Positions 1-10,800 of a DNA stretch of 32,598 nucleotides are shown here, in pieces (within the stretch, counting starts at the first letter, position 1; the number at the start of each line of letters is the position of its first letter). Under the pieces are notes generated by a model. That model made no database searches, was not told where the DNA came from, and worked only from the letters and a program-made list of their open reading frames with translations. The stretch covers positions 815,661-848,258 of the forward strand of contig BJOX01000089.1 in assembly GCA_009731375.1 (NCBI GenBank), written 5' to 3'. This stretch comes from Paulinella micropora (lineage: Eukaryota; Cercozoa; Imbricatea; Euglyphida). Position numbers and translations under genes: made by a program.

Positions 1-499
1 TGCGATATATCGATCTTCTACTATTTGAGCCTTCGCATGTTTCATCCTTTCCTCATATGTCTCCTCGTGCTCTTTGCTTGTTTGCCTGCGTCTGTATTTC
101 TTTGCTATTGCTTTTGTTTTGATTAGCCTATATTTTATCTGTTTGCTCTCTTTTCTACTCTGACTCATTTTAATGTTGAGTTTACTACAAGTTCAACACA
201 CTAATAATTAAGTCGGAAAAATTAAATAAAATAAAATAATAAAACGTGAAGGGAAAAAGATGAGTGACCCTGCAGAATATGCCGCAAGTCAATATACATT
301 CCTATCCTAGGCGACCCATTTCAATGTCAATCGTGATCCTCAATATTATGTGTAACCTTCCTAGCTTGGAAATATGTATCACGCGTGCAATGAATATGGC
401 TAGGGCTAGGGTTGGTGGACGAGTCAGCACATTTTTACCCATTGTCGATGTTGGTACGGCCGTTGTTGATGTAGGTACGGCCGTTGTCATTGGCCCTGA

Positions 500-581
<82 letters not shown>

Positions 582-765
582 GATGAATAGAAAAATCGAC
601 ACAAACACGAGACCAGGTACTAACAACAAAAACAACAGAGAGAGAGAGAGAGAGAGGGGGGGGGGGGACAGAAAGGGTGAGAAAAAGGGTGAACAAAAGG
701 AAACAATAAAATGCCATTGTCGCTGGTCCTGATTACGTATTATACATATAATACATATATATATT

Positions 766-797
<32 letters not shown>

Positions 798-1570
798 CGC
801 GCTACAAAACTAGGGTGCATGCATGAACAGCTGCAGCCTGACTGATTTCAGTAGCCTTTAACTAAGGCGCCTACAAGTTCACGTAACAAATGTATGTATG
901 TGTGTTTGTATGCATGTATATCTGTTTTCATATAAGTTTATAATATTGTCACATATATGTTATGCATGCTATTTATTTCATCTATCTTATGTCTTGTAAT
1001 ATTGTATGTATGCATGTATGTATATACGTATGTATGTATGTGGTTCTGTATGTGTATGTATATATTCCTATGTTAGTTTATGTTCGTTCTTGTAATGGCA
1101 TCAGCATCACATAGGCGCACGCAAAGTGAATTTCCATACATGTCTGAGATGGCATACATAAATTAACATATATATACAGATATCTGCATTCATACGGAGA
1201 AAAAAAACTTTTCAAAGACTCCAACTGCCTGCAAAAGTGTTCAAATGCCAAAAAAGGGTTCGGGGGGTGAGGTGGGGGATAGCAGGGTTGGACAGTCGAG
1301 ATAGTTTCACATCATACAGGAAGGCAACACAGCTGGCGCAGGGGCTTTGGCGCAATCTGACGCAGGGGTTTACTGCCTGCGAAGTATGCACGGACTAGAC
1401 GGATGCCTTGGCCTCCCAAGCGGGTCCAAGAGCTCGGCCGCGCCGCAGGAATATCCCGCGAATTCTGACGAATAATATTATTTTTCAACAAACTTCTCCT
1501 CAATTGTAATGCAATTTTTTTTTGACATAAGTGGGGCTGGAGACCAAAAATTCTTCAGTGAACGGTTCAC
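1..1570. other. AT-rich non-coding flank with short SSRs; one weak exon candidate
   Basis: Contains (AT)n at 502-575, (AG)n plus a G run at 630-667, (TA)n(TG)n at 755-797 and scattered GTAT. A possible + strand exon at about 1333-1380 (LAQGLWRNLTQGFTACE; acceptor aacacag, donor gtatgc) could belong upstream of gene 1, but its phase does not meet an acceptor of exon 1. No convincing gene. Confidence 0.5.
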
Positions 1571-1647
1571 CGGTTGCCTGTAAAATGTGAGGCAGGAAGC
1601 ACGCAGCTGTCCGGCCAAAAATCTGTTTACAAAAAAGGCAGCAAATC

Positions 1648-1770
1648 TACGTACGTACGTACGTATACGTACGTACGTACGTATGTATGTATGTATGTAT
1701 GTATGTATGTATGTATGTATGTATGTATGTATGTATGTATGTATGTATGTATTGTATGTATGTATGTATG

Positions 1771-1850
<80 letters not shown>
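1648..1850. repeat. Compound microsatellite (ACGT)n-(GTAT)n-(ATCT)n
   Basis: Three tetranucleotide arrays in series: CGTA from 1648, GTAT ~1681-1770, CTAT ~1772-1850. Confidence 0.95.
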
Positions 1851-1851
<1 letters not shown>

Positions 1852-2429
1852 CAGAAGCTCCTTTTTCTGACATTAGTCGATATCTCATCAGTTGATCTCA
1901 TCACTTACTCCACGGAGTGAACCAAGGCCACTTGAGGTGTCACTGACCCTCCCTTGGGCTTGGTTTTTTTAAATGGGTGCCATCTGTCGACAGACAGAGA
2001 ATTAGGGGATGGCGTGGGTGTGCTGGGCCCGTGGTGGGGTGCCTTATGTGTGCCTAGCCATACGCCTATAAGTCACATGCCGAAATAGCGACTGGAAGCA
2101 CAATCCTGTTCCCTCAGGGTGCACTTTCTCGCTTATTGAGCCCGGAATAAAACCCACAGTGCTCTGTCTGTTTATACTAGACTGTCGACAGTCTCGAAAC
2201 TCCATCTGCTTACTGGGTCCTCTGTAATGGAGGTGGGAGCTCGTTCTGCAAGGGGCGCTTAATGGAACGAGCCCTGGTCCCGCCTGGTACTAGGGAGGTT
2301 CGGTATCGCTGTATCAGTCCCTTCCGTGCAAACATCACTGCTTAGCTGGGCATCGGGTTAATACTTTCCCATAGACTTCCTTGGTTGACGAAATCAGAAG
2401 CTCCTTTTTCTGACATTAGTCGATATCTC

Positions 2430-2432
<3 letters not shown>
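1852..2432 (+). mobile_element. Dispersed element A, copy 1 (~580 bp, ATCT tail)
   Basis: Positions 2015-2432 match 20961-21378 at near identity in the same orientation. A ~37-bp sequence beginning tcagaagctcctttttctga occurs at both ends of this copy (1852 and ~2394). The right end runs into (ATCT)n. No open frame. Contains aataaaaccc about 65% along. Confidence 0.8.
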
Positions 2433-2482
<50 letters not shown>

Positions 2483-2627
2483 CCTATGTTCTGGCCTTGT
2501 TTCTTGTTCTGTTCTCTGTCTGCTAGGTGTGAGAGCAGAGTAACCGCATGTATGTATGCATGTATAAATGTACGTACGTATGTATGCATGTAATGTATGC
2601 ATGTATGCATGTATGTATGTATGTATG

Positions 2628-2684
<57 letters not shown>

Positions 2685-2712
2685 GATAGATAGATAGATA
2701 GATAGATAGATG
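2430..2712. repeat. ATCT array, GTAT/GCAT array and head-to-head ATCT/AGAT palindrome
   Basis: (ATCT)n 2430-2482; a GTATGCAT-type tract ~2550-2628; then (ATCT)n switching to (AGAT)n at about 2684, giving a potential hairpin. Confidence 0.9.
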
Positions 2713-2719
2713 GACTATC

Positions 2720-3890
<1,171 letters not shown>

Positions 3891-3941
3891 AAGTAATCAT
3901 TCGGTTGATGCCCTCTCTTAGGTTGCCATGGCAAGTTCCTG

Positions 3942-4134
3942 ATGTTTGAGGTGAAATCTTCCACTGCAGAATCATCTTCTTCTTCGGTCGCCTCTTCTGC
4001 TCCTATGGTAAGCCACGCCTCCAGCGCCTCCAGCGCCCCCAGCTGCCCAGCAGAGTGCCCTCCTGCACCCTGCCAGGTCAAGCTCCACGGGCGCTGGTAC
4101 GACCTGACCACCTTCCTCCACCAACACCCGGGCG
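3942..4134 (+). CDS. Gene 1 exon 1: Ser-rich N-terminus and first half of cytochrome b5 domain
   Basis: The frame opens at ATG 3942 with a Ser/Ala-rich leader, then [16 protein letters not shown], the first heme-binding motif of cytochrome b5. It ends after GGC G at a GT donor (phase 1). A four-codon ATG...TGA frame at 3928-3942 overlaps the chosen start as TGATG and may act as an upstream ORF. Alternatives are an acceptor at 3921, which would make this an internal exon, or an acceptor at about 4074 (tgccag) that would drop the Ser-rich leader. Confidence 0.8.
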
Positions 4135-4146
4135 GTCACTCTCCTT

Positions 4147-4192
<46 letters not shown>

Positions 4193-4193
4193 C

Positions 4194-4225
<32 letters not shown>

Positions 4226-6043
4226 GTCTGTCTGTCTGTTTATCTATCTATCTATCTATCAATCTATCAATCTATCAATCTATCTATCTGTCTGTCTGTC
4301 TATCTGTCTCTTTCCTCTTTCTCTCTGAATCTCGCTCTTTCTCTCTCCTAGTTCTCTCCTAGTTATTACACTCCAACCCTCTCCGAGACCCCCCCCCCCC
4401 CCCCCCCCCTTTTTTTTTTTTTTTTTTTCGNNNNNNNNNNGCTACAGGTTTTTTTTGACTTTGGGTTGAGAAAACACAAAGAAAAAGTCAGCAGAAAAGA
4501 GCGGGGCCTTAATTACGGGCCCCCTCCCTTTCTCTCTTCCCCTCCTGGCGAAGGAAAGGAGCCCAAAAACAAAATGTCGGCACGGCGCAACGGTTCCCCT
4601 TCCGCCCCCCCCCCCCCCCCCCCCTTTTTTCCCCCCCCCCCCCCCCCCGCCCCCCCCCCCCCCCCTCTTTTCTTTTTCTCTGTTTGATGCCAGGGTCACG
4701 CATTTTGTCTTCTTCGCATGGACTGGATCGCACCCGCGCTTTCGAGAAGTATATGCACAGGTCTCGACATCAGGCTCGTCCATATTTTACTTGCAAACAT
4801 GCTAAAACGGCGATCACTGTTGTCTGCCATCCACATTCGTACACGTTGCTTCGTGATTACTTTGAAAGGTTATAAGGAGCATGATGATGACTGTTATACT
4901 ACTGTTATTATCGAAGGCCTAAAATGCTGTTTGAGCAGCGAGCGTGCACGAGCCATGCTGGCTCGGTTTGAGACGGACGAAAGCGAAGTGAAAAGCGCGA
5001 CGGGAGGTGAAAAGGCTGCTTTTTGTGAGGTAACAAGCGAAGGATATGCAAGATAGCATAGAGAAGGTAGAAATTGTTGTACGACAACGATTATAAAACA
5101 TCGTCACACATAAGTTTAAGCGAACACATGGAAGCCATTAATGTGGTGCACAAGTGTTACGCTAACGCTTAGTGTACGCATCGGAATGCAGGTGGACGAC
5201 TTGGACTCTGTTTCGTCCGTCGCTTGTCCCTCCCTCTTGCACTACGCAGCAGGTCGGCACTCTCACCTTGTGTCTTTGGGGTAGCCAAATGTCCCACTCA
5301 CACATTCGCTTACCTCCTGCTATTTGGTGTTACTTCTTTCCCTCATCAAGCGAAGACGCTCCTACTTCCCATCTCGGTAGGAAGGCATGCACACTGGATT
5401 CCGTTTCTCCCCCATTTTATCCCACCTTCTCATCCACTGTTCCCATCCTTCCCCACCCCGCCACCACCACCCTTACACACTCACATACGCCTCACCCACC
5501 ATTATCACCTCAATTTTCTCAACTCCACCTCGTTGGTACTTTTGCATCCGGTCACAGAGGTCCTTCGCACACACAGCTCTTCGGCCAAGGCCTATCTCAC
5601 GCTGAAAGCCTGGGAGTCGTGGCAAGCCGCGCCGGACCGCTTCCCGGTCGACGCTAACCTTAGCATACCACACACACACACACACACACACTCGCACTCA
5701 CAGCCAAGAAAAAAGTTTCCAAAAAGGTAATTAAAATACCGCTTCTCAGTTCTTTGAGTTTGTGCATAGTTTCTATTGTATGTTAAATTGTATATCATAT
5801 TTTAAAAGCCTCTTGCGGCCCTCCGTCCTTCTTCTAACCCTTCCTCTGTCCTACTGCAGGTTTTTCTCGCCAGGGAAGGCCAGTCAGAGGAGGAGGGCGG
5901 CACAAGCGAAGTAGACCCGCAGCAGATTCCGCAGGCACCCGCGCAGCCCGCACGGGTACAACACACACACACACAGACACACACATACATGCACACACAC
6001 ACACATACACATACATACATACATACATACATACATACATACT

Positions 6044-6075
<32 letters not shown>

Positions 6076-7557
6076 GCACCGTGGCCAGAGCCGCTCCAGA
6101 CGTAGCAGATCGCCTCCAGCAGACAGACATACATACATACGTGCATGCAAACACATACAATCACACATATATATACATATTACGAATATATACATAATAC
6201 ATTTTTACATAGCTAGCGTTGGGGCAGCCCCCTACTGGGACAGTTTGTGTGGTGTAGTGCTATGTGTCTAGAGTGTGTGTGTGTGTCTGTGTGTGTCTGT
6301 GTGTGTCTGTGTGTTTGTGTCAGAAGTTGCGTGTGTCTTGTCTTCCCTTTCCAGTTAACTGTACGGAGTGTGTGGTCGGAGATGTAGGAAAAAAATTGTT
6401 GTACGTGGTTTGCGTAAAATTTTCTATGTAAAAAAGGCAATATATTGGCACTTGGTATGGTGACGGATTTCACACGCTTTTCGTGCTTTTGATATTCTAT
6501 AGATATAAGGCACCTTGTACGTATGTATGTATGTATGCATGTATGTATGTATGTATGTATGTACATAATACATGTGCATTTTATATGTAAGTAAATATCT
6601 ATGCAAATACACATTATATAATTATCAGTACAGAATGTGCATGCCGTTCGTGATCGCCAGATGGCATCATGCATGCAGATATTCTTAGTGGGCTGTACAT
6701 GTCACCTTCTATTGTGTATGTACAAACGTGAGCTTGTGAAAGTACAGCGAGTAGGGATGTCATGTGCGTGTTCGAAAACTGCGATCTCTCCAGCTGGTAT
6801 CTAGTTTGTTCGGGGCCTTGTTTGTATGCTAGGATCGGCAGTTGCAGACGCTGGCCAGAGATCGGATGCAAGGCGGGGTGTGGAACCTGCAGAAAACACA
6901 GGCTTCTGCCACCACCGGGCCGGCGGACGAGACCGAGCACACCGCCAACTCGCAGCCAGCACCACGCAAAGGTCAACCTCCGCAGCCCCACTCGTCCTGA
7001 TTCCTTCTCTTTCTCCAGTCCTTTGTCATTGTAGTTTTCGAAGTTTTACCGTCACTCTTAAACAGCACCCTTCACGGCCCTTGACACTAGAGAGATAGAT
7101 AGATAGATATGTTTAATCTATGGGCGTGGCTTAGCTTGAAAAGCCATGGCCTCCTATACTACCCCCGGACAAGAACTTTCAGCACCGGCCAAGCTGCACA
7201 CCAACCACTGTCTCGCTGTGGTTGGTGTCTGTGCCCAGTTCAAGCCGAAAGGTAGCCGAGCCCTTTTGAACTATACGGGACAACACTAGAACACTCCCCA
7301 GGAGCGTGTGCCCTAAGGAGATGATGCCATGAGCAAGTCGAGGTTTCAGGAGTTCACGCTCGTTGTGAGTTACCTTCTACAACCCCGACTTCATCAACCC
7401 TTTGCATCACGCCCCGACTTCATCAGCCATGGTCAGGAGTTGGTTGCCTGTTTAGCCCTTGCGCTGCGCGCCATTAACGGCGGACACAAAATCGTCATTA
7501 TAGGGGGTATGGTTTTAGGCCGGAGCACTGCGCAGCTGGCCCTCTGCATCCCCCCCG

Positions 7558-7618
<61 letters not shown>

Positions 7619-7760
7619 GTAGGTAGGTAGGTAGGTAGGTAGGTAGGTAGATAGATAGATAGATAGGTAGATAGATAGATAGATAGATAGATAGGTAGGT
7701 AGGTAGGTAGAGAGATATAGATAGATAGATAGGTAGAGAGAGAGAGAGATAGATGGATAG

Positions 7761-7791
<31 letters not shown>

Positions 7792-7806
7792 TAGAGAGAT
7801 AGAGAG

Positions 7807-7887
<81 letters not shown>

Positions 7888-10800
7888 ATGATTGATTGAT
7901 GGCTAACTGCTGAATAGGTAGGTACGGGTAGTTTCGACTCCTTGGAAATTTTCGACATTTATGATGTTATATTAATATTATACTTATATTATTTTACATT
8001 CCGTTAATATATTATACCACTACACGAAACTATACTATGCTGTACTGTACTATACTATGCTATGCTATACTTAATTAGAGTAGATTAGATTAGATTAGAT
8101 TAAATTAAATTAGATGAGATTAGATTAGATTAGATTAGATTAGATTAGATTAGATTAGATTAGATACTTGCTATATGATAGGCCATGCTTGCCGTAGTAG
8201 GTAAGAAAGGAAAAGAAGGCAAAAGTGGTCGTGGTGCGAGCAAAGTTGGGAGTAAAAGCGAAGCAAAGGAGGCACACCGACAGGTGATGCTTGACAAACA
8301 GAAGATCCTTGTGCATGGACAGGTGCGCTCCTCGTTCCGCTTTTGTTTGCTCAGAGGGGTAAAATATCACTCATGTGTTTACACAGAGCGGAAAATATCG
8401 CTCATGCAGCACATTCGCCCATCCCATGGCAGCGTAGGACATAGATGCTTAAGATTTCTTAGGTGCATTGATGGCGTGCCATGTACCCATCTTAGATGTT
8501 TCTGGCACATACACTGTTTGTCATGTGACAGGCTCATATCGAGTCCTATGCAATAGATCTGAGCTGGGACATGATCTTACGTTTTGCGTTACGTAAAACA
8601 AGGTATCAAATGTTCCGTGCACACTCGGATGTAGTACACCGACTTCAAGACATGCCACGCGCACTTATTGGAGAGATCCCTCCCCTCGCACCTTGTTCAC
8701 CAGTTGTGTGTATGATTGTATTTCTACATGCCATAATACTCTGTTCCTTTCCTCAGAAGACCGCTGGTTTCATCGGGATATATATGAATGTACACTTACA
8801 TATGTAACATCATATGCGCTTTTGTATGGCAGATTGAAAACGGAAATTTTACACCGACAGCTTTGTGCATTTCTTGCTTTTAATGTTGTATGTTCATTTA
8901 CTTTCTCTGGATTCTCGTCGATGACGATCGGGACCGGAAAGAGCATGTTTGTGGTGGCTGTTGGAAGGGAGAGCCAGTACGTATGGATGCCGCGTGCTTT
9001 TTTTGCGGATTGGCTTAAGGTACTGCATGCAGATCTAGAGACCAACGGTAGGACAGAACAGGAACACAGGGCAAAGTCGTATACAAGGGCCAAGCAAACA
9101 GAAACAGGAGAATCAAAAATAATCAAGCTGAAAGATAGTCAGCGGAAAGTTCGGCAAAAAAACTTCCAAGCGCGCGCACACACACGCACACACACATCCA
9201 AACACACTGGCTTGTGTTATAAAATAACACCAAGTTTTTGTTTCTCCGGTTTCCAAGAAGGATGTTGCGGATTTGAATTACATATTGCGCGAAGTCCAGG
9301 AGCTTTTGCGGGCATGATCTTGTTAGTGGAAAGGAACGGTGGCTGCAGTTGGTGTGCCTCCTCACCCCAACACGTCGTCCTGACCTCTGAGCGGGCTTGT
9401 GCATATAGGTAGCAGCGGACGAGGCGAAGCACTTCCTGATTTGGCGCAATCGCCTCTATGACCTTCACTCCTGGTCTTCATGTGGTGTACGATTGTCTAG
9501 TGTAGTCTGTAGCTGAGCGATCAGTCTCGTCTAGTGTGACTCAGTGCATGAGTTGTGCATGAGTTTCTATTTTGTTGATGATATGCAAGTAATCTGCACT
9601 CTTTGACTATTGTGGTCCTTTTGTCGTTTGTACATCATTATCATGTCTTTCAGCTTTCTCTGTAGCGGCGTGTTTGCTTTATGCATTTCAGGTTCTTTCT
9701 CTCTTGCCTGTCTCCTGTTTTTTTGAATGCCTTCAAAACATTCTCATTTCTATTTTGTTGGCTCGTTCATTACTTGTGTATTCTATCAGTCTAAAAGTTC
9801 CGTCACTACATTTACAGCACTGTAGAATTTTAGTTTGCGGGTAAGACCGTTATCGAAAGAAGATAAGAAGAGAATAGGCGAACACTGACATCCTAAAAGA
9901 ATGTTGGGTGATATACAGTGAGGTTTGAAAGGTTAGAAAGCACCAGCCGTTTCCTCACCACTTCCCCTTTGCAATATAACAGACTTCAAAAAAAGGCAAC
10001 AACAAAAGCAGCAAAACAGTGTAAATACATTTCAAACAAAAACGATTATATAAAGTTGATAAGTAAGCTGCAGAGATATCTGTTATTTATGTGTCATGTT
10101 TCAGCGCTAGCTCATACTCTATCACTTTCCGATCTTCATCGCAGATTCCCAAGGTTTGTGGCTGTGCTGCTGATCCTCGTGTTATTATGTGTAAGTATGT
10201 ATGTGTATATGTATGTGTATATGTATATGTATATTTAATGTATGTCGAGCGAGCAGGCCGTGCCGGCCGATAAAGGTATGTACATACTATAGAAGTGTAT
10301 TTTAATATATGTAAATATGCATATTTATGTGTGTGGGAATGTGTGTTAGCTATGGGGCGTTTCCTGTGCACGATGGCCTTTGGGAGAGCGCATCTGAGAC
10401 CAAACACAGCTTGTCTGGTAAGCCTAATTTAAATCTAGCAGCTTAACACATACCATGTCAGCAGCCACGCAAGACTGCACTTAAACACAAGAGACGCCCA
10501 AGCTTCCTCCTCTGACGTGTGTGTGTGTGTGTGTGTGCGTGTGTGTGTGTGCGTGCATGCGCGTGTTTGTATGTTGGTGTTTAGCTCGCCTGGCTGTAGT
10601 GCACATGGTGCATGAAGCGAGGGGTTTAGACACAGCGCCCCGCTTGAAGCAAAAGTTCAGGTTTCGTCTGTGGCTTTGAATGCTGTGTTTCTATGTTTTT
10701 AATCCTTCAGGGCTATCTGCCGCGAGTACAGGAATGTATCGTTCCTTGGGAAAACTATTTTCTCCATTTTGCATCAGCAAACCTGTTGCGTTGCAACATG

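Noticed and set aside
4761-4875. Read-through of exon 2 to [15 protein letters not shown]
   Set aside because: Looks vaguely like a b5 helix, but exon 3 ([12 protein letters not shown]) restores the canonical helix directly after the heme His and keeps phase.
7329-7562. 77-codon frame within element B
   Set aside because: Not preserved as a coding pattern in the second copy (which shares only part) and no recognisable protein.
8077-8164. Interstitial telomere repeat
   Set aside because: The unit is the pentamer TTAGA, not TTAGGG or TTTAGGG, and it sits inside a gene.
10242-10275. Attractive first exon [11 protein letters not shown] with a gtatgt donor
   Set aside because: Ends in phase 1, while the homologous DUF455 exon at 10350 needs phase 2, and DUF455 exons already exist upstream of it.
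10696-10721. Exon candidate GLSAASTGM with acceptor atccttcag
   Set aside because: Phases fit, but it would replace the segment at 10585-10660, which matches DUF455 far better (HEARGLD).
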